From an uncultured Eubacteriales bacterium (lineage in GTDB: Bacteria; Bacillota; Clostridia; Christensenellales; Borkfalkiaceae), in the NCBI GenBank assembly GCA_905209085.1, contig CAJLRM010000011.1:1-64000 (forward strand): a DNA stretch of 64,000 nt, read 5' to 3'. The notes under the pieces were generated by a model that saw only the letters and a list, made by a program, of their open reading frames with translations, had not been told where the DNA came from and did no database searches. Below, one piece after another: positions 27,075 to 35,197 of this stretch. The position numbers were made by a program, and so were the translations under genes. Each line of letters begins with the position of its first letter. Position 1 is the stretch's first letter.

Positions 27075-28641
27075 GACGGAAGAATACTTAAACGAGATCC
27101 GTGCAATCGACGGATTACAGAACGCGATTTTGACCGGCATCACGGTGTATAAGCGGGAGATGGCGGCGGAATTTACCCTCATCACCGATAAGGCGTATAC
27201 CGCTCTGTCGGAAGAACGTGCAAAAAAGACGACGGTCAAATACCTGCCCCCGTCCTTTTCTCCGCGCATCCGGATCGTCAAACGGGTGCCCGATCGGGAA
27301 ATTCTCAAAAAGCGCATCTATGAATTCATGAATTCCCGCTTTCCCGCGGCAGCCGCGTTTTTGAAGGAAGAGGACATCGAAGTGGAGATGCTGCAAAGCG
27401 GCGCCAATTTTTGTTTCGATGTCGCTTCCGGGGAGCAATCCCTGTTCACTTCGGGCAGGATATTGGACGAAGTGAGCGCATACCTCAAAAGCGTCTTTTG
27501 CGGCAGCTTTTACGGCAACGTCCGCATCGTGGAGAAGGAGCGCGAGGAAATTTCCCTGGAAGAGGATTATTCGGACAGCGACGAGGAATACGTGCAGACC
27601 ACCCGCTTTTTCCCCATCGTCAACTTCAAGCGACTGGACGGCGCGGACGAAGTCCCCAAATACGCCGCGTATATCGCCGACGCCGTAGGGGAGGAGAACG
27701 AGAATCTCACGCTCTGCGGGACGATCGCTTTTATTCAGGAACGCGAATACACGAAAAAGAACGAAAAGACGGGCGAGGAAGTGCAAAAGCTCCGCTTTTC
27801 TCTGACGATTGAGGACGGAACGGGCAGTATACGCGTCACTTACTTTCCCAAAAAGGCGACCGTCGATAAGATCCGCGAGTTGAAGACGGGGGATTGGGTG
27901 GTGCTCAGCGGCGCGAACGAATCGTATAACGGCAGCATTTCCTATACTGCCAAGCGAATCAATTACGGCACTCAGCCCGAAGGATTCCTTCCCGAGGCGC
28001 GAAAGGGAAGACCCGTTCCCAAAGCCTATCACACCGTTTTTCCCGAGCCGTATATCGACTATACGCAGGCGGGATTTTTCGATCAACCGGAAAAGCCTGC
28101 CGCCCTGAAAAATAATACCTTCGTCGTGTTCGACCTGGAAACGACGGGACTGAATAATCAACCCGCTATGGGAAAAATGGACCGCATCATCGAGATCGGC
28201 GCCGTGAAGATAGTGGACGGGGACATCGCGGAAAAGTTTTCGACGTTCGTCGCCTGTCCCACCCGCCTGCCGCCGGAAATCGTTTCTCTGACGGGAATTC
28301 ACGACGAGGATCTCGTGGGCGCGCCGACCATCGACAAAGTGATTCCGGATTTTTATAAATTCTGCGAGGGGTGTTTTCTCGTCGGGCACAACGTGCAGTT
28401 CGACTATCGGTTTATCCGTTATTACGGCGAAGAAAACAGATATATGTTCGATCAGAAACAATACGACACCCTCACGCTTGCGCAGGAGCTTCTGCGCGGC
28501 GTCGGTCTGAACAATTATAAATTGAACACCATCGCCGATCATTACGGCTTCACCTTCAATCATCACCGCGCTTTTGACGACGCGTTGACGACGGCGAAAA
28601 TTTTTATCGAACTCATCAAACAGAGAAAGGCGCTTCCCTGA
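27061..28641 (+). CDS. PolC-derived N-terminal/OB/DEDDh exonuclease protein lacking the polymerase
   Basis: 526 residues. Residues 1-210 resemble the N-terminal domains of PolC. About 215-300 is an OB-fold (LTLCGTIAFIQERE; FSLTIEDGTGSIRVTYF; KTGDWVVL), as in PolC. The 3'-5' exonuclease domain follows at about 350-520, with all DEDDh motifs: FDLETTG, VGHNVQFD, and HHRAFDDA. PolC's PHP and polymerase domains are absent. It occupies the polC locus exactly (ispG upstream, rimP-nusA downstream across one inserted gene). Likely role: stand-alone proofreading or repair exonuclease, with another replicase elsewhere. The domain reading is strong, the function inferred. Confidence 0.85.
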   Translation: MAINKTEEYLNEIRAIDGLQNAILTGITVYKREMAAEFTLITDKAYTALSEERAKKTTVKYLPPSFSPRIRIVKRVPDREILKKRIYEFMNSRFPAAAAFLKEEDIEVEMLQSGANFCFDVASGEQSLFTSGRILDEVSAYLKSVFCGSFYGNVRIVEKEREEISLEEDYSDSDEEYVQTTRFFPIVNFKRLDGADEVPKYAAYIADAVGEENENLTLCGTIAFIQEREYTKKNEKTGEEVQKLRFSLTIEDGTGSIRVTYFPKKATVDKIRELKTGDWVVLSGANESYNGSISYTAKRINYGTQPEGFLPEARKGRPVPKAYHTVFPEPYIDYTQAGFFDQPEKPAALKNNTFVVFDLETTGLNNQPAMGKMDRIIEIGAVKIVDGDIAEKFSTFVACPTRLPPEIVSLTGIHDEDLVGAPTIDKVIPDFYKFCEGCFLVGHNVQFDYRFIRYYGEENRYMFDQKQYDTLTLAQELLRGVGLNNYKLNTIADHYGFTFNHHRAFDDALTTAKIFIELIKQRKALP

Positions 28642-28694
28642 TCGCAGACAAGAAAGATCTGTCGGGGAAAGCGGGCTTGTCCCGGCGTGAATAA

Positions 28695-28728
28695 GCGGTC
28701 CCGAAACGAATTATGGTTTCGGGACCGC
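28695..28728. repeat. Perfect 13-bp inverted repeat between convergent genes
   Basis: GCGGTCCCGAAAC (28695-28707) pairs perfectly with 28716-28728 around an 8-base loop. It is centred in the gap after the PolC-like stop and before the 3' end of the EAL/GGDEF gene. Neither strand has a T-tract right after the stem, so if it terminates transcription it is an atypical terminator. Confidence 0.7.
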
Positions 28729-28790
28729 TTGGTCGATTATGTGCTTTTTAAGACGCCCGTCAGTCCAAGGGCGCGCTCTTTTACGAAACT

Positions 28791-31700
28791 TTATTCTTTT
28801 TTCGCAAAGCGGCAGCAGTGCTTCCCTTCCCGTTTCGCCCGATACATTGCGCCGTCCGCGGCGAGGAACAACTCCTCGAAAGAGGCTCCGTCGCGGGGAC
28901 ATAAGGCGATGCCGATGCTCACGGAAATGGGGGATGCGTCGGGGGCGGTCTGCTCGGCGATGCGCTGAATCAGCGCCTCCGCCTTTTCCCTTGCGTCCGT
29001 TTCGTTCCTGGTCTGCGGCGCAAACACCACCAGCTCGTCGCCGCCGACGCGCCCGAGCACGTTCGCGTTTCCGAATACGTCCCGTATGCGTTCCGCGAGT
29101 CCGCGGAGAATTTTGTCGCCGAGAATATGCCCGTAGGTGTCGTTGATCCTTTTGAAGTCGTCCGCGTCTATCATAAACAGCGCGCCCGCTTGTTCTTTTT
29201 CGAGCTGCGCGCGTATCTGTTGTTCTGCGGGCGCCTTGTTGAGAAAACCCGTCAGTCCGTCCGTTTCCGCCATCTCCATCAGTCTGTCCTCGCGCTGTTT
29301 TAAGTCGTCTATATCGACGATTTTTCCGACCACGGACGTAAGCACTCCCTTTTTGTAAAGATAGAGGAAATGCACGAGGCACCAAAAATAAGCGTCCGTG
29401 TCGGGGTGGGTAAATCTGACGCGCGCCTCGCGCTGTTCGCACCGCCCCGCAAGCATGGCTTTCAGTTCCTCCATGTCCCCGGCGTAAACGTAGCCGCGCT
29501 CGATATTTTTGAGGAAAGAAGTCTGCACCAGCGCGTGTACCTTGAACAGCTTTTCCGCGTTCGGCGTAAACCGCATCGTGTCTTTTATACAGTCGTAATC
29601 GAACAGTACGGTGTCGGAAAATTGCTGTAACAGCAGATATCGCTTGTCTTCGGAAGTGAGCTTTCCCTGCAAGCGTTTGGAAAGGAAGAGGAAAATCCCG
29701 CAGACGAGGACCATGGCGGTGAGAAGAACCGCGGTCGCCGCGATGGAATTGGAAATGATGGTTTGAGAGCGCGCAGAGGCGGCGTCCGCCGTGATGAAAA
29801 TCAGCAGATTCCAGTCGTTGTAGGGAAGGCTCGCCAAAGAAGCGTAAATGGGGGAGGCGGCGTTCTCCTGTAATCGGACGCTGGCGATGTCCGCGGCTTT
29901 GGCGGTTTCCGCGCGCCCGTATAACTCCCGCAGCTTGTTTTTCGCATACTCGGACAGCGGGGCGTCCAATATGCAGCCCGTCCCTTCCGTTTGTGCGCCT
30001 GTCGGCAGGATATTTCCTTGGAGATCGGTGAGATAACAGCCCAGGATTTCCCCTTGCGAGGCGGGGAAAGGGGAAACTTGCGTCAGCACCGACGCCTTGA
30101 CGACGGCGCGGATTGCCCCTTCGAAACTGCCGTCTGCGGCAAAGACGGGCACGCCCGCCGCAAAACAGTAACAGCCTCCCACGCTTTCCGAATAGTAGAT
30201 GTCCGAAACGACCGTTTCGCCCGCTTTCAGCGCGTTTACGATCTCCTCGTCCTGCGGACGCTGCGAAAGATTGGCGTCCAGGTCGGCGATCGTGTTGTAT
30301 TGGTACACCGTTCCCTCGGAATCGGCGTTGAGCAGTCGCAGATATGCCTCGATGAGAGTTTCGTCGGAATTGTCCCCGATGACGGCGGCAAGCGTTTTTA
30401 ACGCCCCGATTTGCTGTCGGACGGCGGAAAGGGAATTGCTCCTTTGTTCCGAGGCATAGGCGCTCAGCGTTTCCGCCGTCATTTCTGCGAATTGTCCTTG
30501 CGTGGAACGCCTTTGATAGGCGAAGGTGAAGAGGACGGAAACGGTGAGAAACACGGCGCACAGCGCCATGGCGAATACGTGCACGGGAAAACGGGCGCCG
30601 CGGGAATTCCGTTTGAAGGAGGCTTGGCTCCCTTTCTCCTCGCCTTTTTCTCCCGCCTTCTTTTTTTCTGCGAAACGCAGTTCGTATTTTCCTTGAAGGA
30701 TGCGGTACGTTTCGTAAAATTTTTCGGGCGGGACGGGTTTGGAAAAATAGAATCCCTGCACGCGGGTACAGCCCAGCCTAAGAAGGTATCGGCACTGTTC
30801 CTCCGTTTCCACGCCTTCGCAGAGCACCGCGGTCTGCAAGCGCTGGGAGATGTTGATGAGATTGGGGAGCAGCGCTTCGTTGCGCCGTTTCAGTTCGGGA
30901 TTTTCGGATAAAAATTTTTTGTCCAATTTGAGAACGTCGAAATTCAGTTCCTGCCAGATATTGATTCCCGCGTAACCCGAGCCGAAATCGTCTATGGCGA
31001 CGCCGTATCCGTAAAGGCGGAGCTTGTCTATCAGTTTTTTTGCGTCGGTGAAGTCGTTGAGAAAAATCGTTTCCGTCAGCTCGAATTGCAGCAGATCGGA
31101 AGGAATGCCGTACTGTGCGGCGATGGCGTGGAGCCTTTCCGCGGCATCGGGATTTTGCGTGTGCAGGCGGGAGAGGTTGACGGACGTCCTCACGACGGGC
31201 AGACCGCGCTTTATCCTCTCGGACAAAAAACGGCAGACTTGACGGCACACGAGCAGATCCAATTCGACGATAGAGCCGTTGCTCTCCATCAAGGGCAGGA
31301 ATTTATCGGGAGAAATGAGTTCACCGTTTTCACCCTGCCGTCTGACGAGCGCTTCGGCGCCGTGTATCTCGCCCGTTCTGAGGTCGACTTTCGGCTGTAA
31401 AAAGAAGCAGAAGCTTTCCTGTTGCAGCGCCAGATTGAGTTCCTCTTCCATTTTTCGCTGCGCGGAGATGGCACGTATATATTCGCTGTCGTAGGGAAGC
31501 GTTTTGCCGTGACCCGTCCTCTTGGCTTCCTTCCTCGCAAAATTGGCTTCCTCGATGGCTTCATTGATGGTCGAAAGGGATACGCGACTGAAACCGCAGG
31601 GGAAATTCAGGCGGCAGGCGGGATATTTTTGCTGCTGTCCGACGAGAAATTCCGCGGTGCGCAGCTGACGTTCCGCAATGATTTTTTCGGTGAGCGTCCC

Positions 31701-31970
31701 CGCGGGATAGCGCATGAGATAGAGAAAATGATCGGAATAAAAGCGCGTGTGCGTAAGGATCTCGGAATGCCGTCCCATAAACTCGTCTATGGCGCGCAGC
31801 AATTCGTCCCCCGCTTCCAAGCCGTAGACGCGGTTGATGTTGCGGAAGCCGAATACGTCCACGCAGAAAATGAAAAATTCCACGCCTTCGGACGAATCCG
31901 CCAGGATCCTCTTCAACCGATCTATGAAATCCTTTTGCGTATTTTTGATAAAGTCTTCTTTGATATTCAC
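28791..31970 (-). CDS. Membrane-anchored EAL / sensor / GGDEF protein for cyclic-di-GMP
   Basis: 1,059 residues. Order: a degenerate GGDEF-like domain (1-165, with RFYSDHF at the active-site turn); an EAL phosphodiesterase domain (~180-425) with EALVRR, SVNLS, ELTETIF, IDDFGSG, LKLDKKF, EGVETEEQ and QGFYFSKP; a membrane helix near 470; an extracellular Cache-like sensor region (~490-740); a second helix near 750; a PAS-like segment; and a C-terminal GGDEF domain (~905-1055) with GGDEL and DADDFKRINDTYGH. Both catalytic domains look complete. It is inserted between the polC-like gene and rimP, on the opposite strand. Confidence 0.9.
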   Translation of the reverse strand: MNIKEDFIKNTQKDFIDRLKRILADSSEGVEFFIFCVDVFGFRNINRVYGLEAGDELLRAIDEFMGRHSEILTHTRFYSDHFLYLMRYPAGTLTEKIIAERQLRTAEFLVGQQQKYPACRLNFPCGFSRVSLSTINEAIEEANFARKEAKRTGHGKTLPYDSEYIRAISAQRKMEEELNLALQQESFCFFLQPKVDLRTGEIHGAEALVRRQGENGELISPDKFLPLMESNGSIVELDLLVCRQVCRFLSERIKRGLPVVRTSVNLSRLHTQNPDAAERLHAIAAQYGIPSDLLQFELTETIFLNDFTDAKKLIDKLRLYGYGVAIDDFGSGYAGINIWQELNFDVLKLDKKFLSENPELKRRNEALLPNLINISQRLQTAVLCEGVETEEQCRYLLRLGCTRVQGFYFSKPVPPEKFYETYRILQGKYELRFAEKKKAGEKGEEKGSQASFKRNSRGARFPVHVFAMALCAVFLTVSVLFTFAYQRRSTQGQFAEMTAETLSAYASEQRSNSLSAVRQQIGALKTLAAVIGDNSDETLIEAYLRLLNADSEGTVYQYNTIADLDANLSQRPQDEEIVNALKAGETVVSDIYYSESVGGCYCFAAGVPVFAADGSFEGAIRAVVKASVLTQVSPFPASQGEILGCYLTDLQGNILPTGAQTEGTGCILDAPLSEYAKNKLRELYGRAETAKAADIASVRLQENAASPIYASLASLPYNDWNLLIFITADAASARSQTIISNSIAATAVLLTAMVLVCGIFLFLSKRLQGKLTSEDKRYLLLQQFSDTVLFDYDCIKDTMRFTPNAEKLFKVHALVQTSFLKNIERGYVYAGDMEELKAMLAGRCEQREARVRFTHPDTDAYFWCLVHFLYLYKKGVLTSVVGKIVDIDDLKQREDRLMEMAETDGLTGFLNKAPAEQQIRAQLEKEQAGALFMIDADDFKRINDTYGHILGDKILRGLAERIRDVFGNANVLGRVGGDELVVFAPQTRNETDAREKAEALIQRIAEQTAPDASPISVSIGIALCPRDGASFEELFLAADGAMYRAKREGKHCCRFAKKE

Positions 31971-32582
31971 TTGTCGCTCCCCCTTATTCGGACGGCGTGA
32001 ACGAACTCTCTCCGCAGATGACGTTCCCTTAAACGGGCGAAAAAGCGGCGGAAAGAAAAGGTATAATATTGGATTCTGCTTCGGCGTCGTGCTCTTTTAT
32101 CCGACGCTTCAAGGCAGTGTTCCTTCGGACGGGAAAAATTCCCGTTTTATCGCGTTTTTTGACGGAAAAAATTATTAGCGGCCGCGTCACAACTTCGCGC
32201 TTTTAAAAAAATGCGTTTCATATTATTTTTTCGTATACGCGTGCGGCTCTTCTTTTTCAAAAAGATTCTTTTCCTATATTTTCACCTCGCTTTTTTCGAA
32301 AGAACACATCAAAAGAGGAGCGTTCCCCTTGGGAGTATCCGAAAAACTTTCTCAAAAATTCTGCTGCCGACGCGCTCGTTTCGACTCTTCGGGAAACCTA
32401 TTCTTTAATTAACCGCGCGATTCTTTAATTAATTATATCACGGGGGGGGGGGTGCTGTCAATCTCTTTTTTTGCTAAAAAATGTCATTTTTTTCTCGCTG
32501 TATTTAATAAGGGGCGCGGGAGGGACGCGCATAAAGAAATACAAAAAAAATCAAAAAAATTATCGTATGAGGTACAAAACAG
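31971..32582. other. Divergent intergenic region with G-tract and direct repeats
   Basis: Should carry the promoter of the EAL/GGDEF gene (minus). It is A+T-rich, with TTCTTTAATTAA repeated at 32401-32412 and 32421-32432 and an 11-base G-run at 32442-32452. TATAAT near 32063 lacks a -35 element. No gene is supported. Confidence 0.5.
32401..32452. repeat. TTCTTTAATTAA direct repeat and G11 tract
   Basis: Two identical 12-mers 20 bp apart (32401-32412 and 32421-32432) are followed by eleven consecutive G at 32442-32452. Such runs slip during replication and, in some bacteria, tune promoters by length change. Confidence 0.8.
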
Positions 32583-32611
32583 TTGCAAATTGCGTAAGAT
32601 AATGGTATAAT
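32583..32611 (+). promoter_or_regulatory. Promoter of the rimP-nusA-infB operon
   Basis: -35 TTGCAA at 32583-32588, a 17-bp spacer, and -10 TATAAT at 32606-32611 with the extended -10 bases TGG. It lies 76 bp before the rimP ATG. Confidence 0.85.
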
Positions 32612-32636
32612 AAGGATACTTAATAATCAGATATTG

Positions 32637-32668
32637 AGTATTGAGAGTGGCTTGCCACTCTCAATATT
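32637..32668 (+). promoter_or_regulatory. Leader hairpin with CUUG tetraloop before rimP
   Basis: 32637-32650 pairs with 32655-32668 (14 bp, one G-U) around a CTTG tetraloop. It begins about 20 bases after the expected transcription start and ends about 18 bases before the rimP start codon, upstream of the ribosome-binding site GGGAG. It has no T-run, so it is more likely an mRNA stabiliser, protein-binding site or processing site than a terminator. Confidence 0.75.
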
Positions 32669-32686
32669 GCTATGTAGGGAGAAAAA

Positions 32687-33160
32687 ATGAAAATAAAACC
32701 CTTGGAGGAGATACGGGCATTCTTGCAGCCGCTCGCCGACGAGATGGACATCGAGCTGGTGGAGATAGAGTTTAAGCAGGGACATTCTCCCGCGCTCACC
32801 GTATATATAGATACGGAAAGCGGCGTGGATCTGAACACCTGCGAGAAGTTCCACCGCGCCATAGACGCCGCCCTCGACGAGCTGGATCCCACCTTCGGCG
32901 CGCCTTATACCCTCAACGTATCCAGCCCGGGGCTGGATCGTCCCTTGAAGACTATGCGGGATTTCGATAAATGCATGGGTCAGAAGACGGAAGTAAAGCT
33001 GTTTGCGCCGCTCAAAGGGAAAAAGTATTTCGAGGCGGTGTTGAGGGGCTTCGACGGCAACTGCGTCACCCTGGAAGAAGAGGACGGGACGCTTTTGAAA
33101 CTCGAATTGAACCGCATTGCGAAAATCAACCGCGCCGTCGATTTCGATTCGCTCGACTGA
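32687..33160 (+). CDS. rimP: Ribosome maturation factor RimP
   Basis: 157 residues. RimP assists 30S subunit assembly. It has the N-terminal alpha/beta domain with GVDLNTCEKFHRAIDAALDE and VSSPGLDRPLKT, and the C-terminal SH3-like barrel. First gene of the translation operon. The nusA start is about 215 bp away, a larger gap than usual. Confidence 0.93.
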   Translation: MKIKPLEEIRAFLQPLADEMDIELVEIEFKQGHSPALTVYIDTESGVDLNTCEKFHRAIDAALDELDPTFGAPYTLNVSSPGLDRPLKTMRDFDKCMGQKTEVKLFAPLKGKKYFEAVLRGFDGNCVTLEEEDGTLLKLELNRIAKINRAVDFDSLD

Positions 33161-33375
33161 TCCCTTTATTCTTTTAAAGGCGTAAAGTATTCAAGGCCCG
33201 GCACGTCTATAATTTTCAAAGACGCGCGTGCGCGGAAAGGGAAAAGCGCAGGCAAACGCTTTGAAGAAACGGCGAAGGGCTTTCCTTCCCCCGATAAAAT
33301 TTGTCCTTAACGGCTCGGCGGTCGGTTAAACAGCGGCCGCGCACGGGCGAAACACTATTCAAGGAGATAGATACA

Positions 33376-34602
33376 ATGATAAACAAGGAGTTTTTTGCGG
33401 CGCTTGCCGATTTGGTGAAAGAAAAGGGGATCAGTCAGGAGGCGTTCATCGAAACGCTCCAAAACGCGCTTGCGTCCGCCTATAAAAAGCAGTACGACGG
33501 CGGCGCGGAAGTTTCCGTGGAGATAGACCCCGAAGCGGGCGTCATCGAATTCAAAGCGATCCGTCACGTGGTGGCGGAAGTGACGGACAGGGATAAGGAG
33601 ATCTCCGTCGAGGAAGCGCAGGAACTCAATCCCGCCTATCGGGAAGGGGACGTGATCGTCAACAGCTTCGTGCCTAAGGATTTCGGCCGTATCGCGGCGC
33701 AGACCGCCAAACAGGTGATTCTTCAAAAGCTCCACGAAACGGAACGCGACAACACCTTTTCCGCGTTTTCCGATAAGGAAGGGGAGCTTATGGACGGCTT
33801 CATCCGCAAGATCGACGACAGGAACATTTACGTGGAACTCGGGGAAAAGAAAATCGAGGGCGTCATGCTGCCTCAGGATCAATCTCCCACCGAGCGCTAC
33901 GCCATCGGCGACAGAATCAAGGTCTTTGTCAAGCGCGTGAAAAACAGCGGCAAAAATTCTCAGATCCTCGTTTCGCGCGCGGCTCCCGGACTCGTCAAAA
34001 AGCTGTTTGAGGAGCAGGTCCCCGAAATCGCGCAGGGCATCGTGGAGATCAAATCCGTTTCCCGCGAACCCGGTCACCGTACCAAGATGGCGATTTTTTC
34101 CAACGATTCGCGCGTGGACGCCGTGGGCGCCTGCGTCGGCAATAAGGGATCCAGGGTCAACGCGGTCGTCGAGGAACTCGGCGGCGAAAAAATAGACATC
34201 ATTCTGTGGAGCGAAAATCCTCTCGAATTCATCGCCAAAGCCCTTTCGCCCGCTACGGTCATTTCCGTGACGCAGATCAGCGAAAAGAGCGCCGTCGCGG
34301 TAGTGCCCGACGACAAACTTTCCCTCGCCATCGGGCGCGACGGTCAAAACGCCCGCCTCGCGGCGCGGCTGACGGGCTGGAAGATAGACGTCAAGAGCCT
34401 TACTGCCGCCGAAAAACTCAATCTCAACGTCGAGGAAGACGAAGAGGAGTACGGTGAAGAGGGATACGACGAGGAAAGCTACGACGAGGAGGCGTTTGAA
34501 AACGCCGAAGAGCCGGCGCCCGCCGAGGCGGAGGACGCTCAGCCGGCAGGGGAAGCAGAGGAAGCCGAAGACGAAAACAGCGGGGAAGAAAGAGGGGAAT
34601 AA
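33376..34602 (+). CDS. nusA: Transcription termination/antitermination protein NusA
   Basis: 408 residues. N-terminal RNA polymerase-binding domain, S1 domain (~135-200), two KH domains (VGACVGNKGSRVNAVVEEL and LAIGRDGQNARLAARL), then a very acidic tail of about 50 residues rich in Glu, Asp and Tyr. ATG 33376 has AAGGAG upstream; an in-frame ATG-less extension to 33301 is not supported. The acidic tail replaces the AR repeats of proteobacterial NusA. The stop and the ylxR start share one base (TAATG). Confidence 0.94.
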   Translation: MINKEFFAALADLVKEKGISQEAFIETLQNALASAYKKQYDGGAEVSVEIDPEAGVIEFKAIRHVVAEVTDRDKEISVEEAQELNPAYREGDVIVNSFVPKDFGRIAAQTAKQVILQKLHETERDNTFSAFSDKEGELMDGFIRKIDDRNIYVELGEKKIEGVMLPQDQSPTERYAIGDRIKVFVKRVKNSGKNSQILVSRAAPGLVKKLFEEQVPEIAQGIVEIKSVSREPGHRTKMAIFSNDSRVDAVGACVGNKGSRVNAVVEELGGEKIDIILWSENPLEFIAKALSPATVISVTQISEKSAVAVVPDDKLSLAIGRDGQNARLAARLTGWKIDVKSLTAAEKLNLNVEEDEEEYGEEGYDEESYDEEAFENAEEPAPAEAEDAQPAGEAEEAEDENSGEERGE

Positions 34603-34874
34603 TGGCGAAAACAAAGTCCGTACCTATGAGAATGTGCATAGCCTGCCGACAAATGATTCCGAAAAAGGATATGCTCCGCGTGGTAAAGAATGCGGAAGGG
34701 GTCATCGGACTTGATTTTTCGGGAAAGGCGCCGGGCAGGGGCGCGTATATCTGCAATAAAGCGGAATGTATTTTGAAACTCAACCGACAGAAACTGCTCA
34801 ATAAGACGTTTTCGGCGGACGTCCCCAAGGAAGTGTACGCGGGGATAGAGGAGGAATTTTTTGGGAAGGGATAA
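34602..34874 (+). CDS. rnpM: YlxR/RnpM family RNA-binding protein
   Basis: 90 residues. The signature is MRMCIACRQMIPKKDMLRVV and the later GRGAYIC. The family binds RNA; the B. subtilis protein is reported to modulate RNase P. It is translationally coupled to nusA (TAATG) and overlaps the next gene by 14 bp. Confidence 0.9.
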   Translation: MAKTKSVPMRMCIACRQMIPKKDMLRVVKNAEGVIGLDFSGKAPGRGAYICNKAECILKLNRQKLLNKTFSADVPKEVYAGIEEEFFGKG

Positions 34875-35193
34875 GATCGAAACATATCTCGGCTTCTGCA
34901 TCCGTTCGGGCAGGATCGAATTCGGAGTGGACAGGGCGGAGAGCCTCAAAAAGGGCGTCTATCTTTTGATGGCGTCGGCAAGTCTTTCGGAAAACTCGAT
35001 GAAGACCCTCGTGAAACTGAAAGAGAAATTTTCCTGTCCGCTGCTGATCGCGGAGGGCGTGGAATTAGGCGATCTGCTGCATCGCCCCGCCGTAAAAGCT
35101 GCGGCAGTAAAAGACAAAAATCTTGCCTCGGCGATACTTACCGCCGCCGAAGGCGATGGAATTTACAAATTATATTCGGGAGGAAACAACTGA
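34861..35193 (+). CDS. L7Ae-family ribosomal protein (YlxQ type)
   Basis: 110 residues, L7Ae/L30e fold that binds kink-turn RNA. The pattern YLGFCIRSGRIEFGVD and a later hydrophobic core match YlxQ. The start is TTG 34861, which lies inside the end of ylxR. An ATG further in would remove the first beta-strand, so TTG is preferred. The next start, infB, is 5 bp beyond the stop. Confidence 0.85.
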   Translation: MGRDKIETYLGFCIRSGRIEFGVDRAESLKKGVYLLMASASLSENSMKTLVKLKEKFSCPLLIAEGVELGDLLHRPAVKAAAVKDKNLASAILTAAEGDGIYKLYSGGNN

Positions 35194-35197
35194 ACCT

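Noticed and set aside
28711..30561. A 616-codon open frame on the minus strand in another frame of the EAL/GGDEF gene
   Set aside because: It is Arg-rich with no domain, and lies wholly within a gene whose motifs are clear. It is a G+C-driven shadow.
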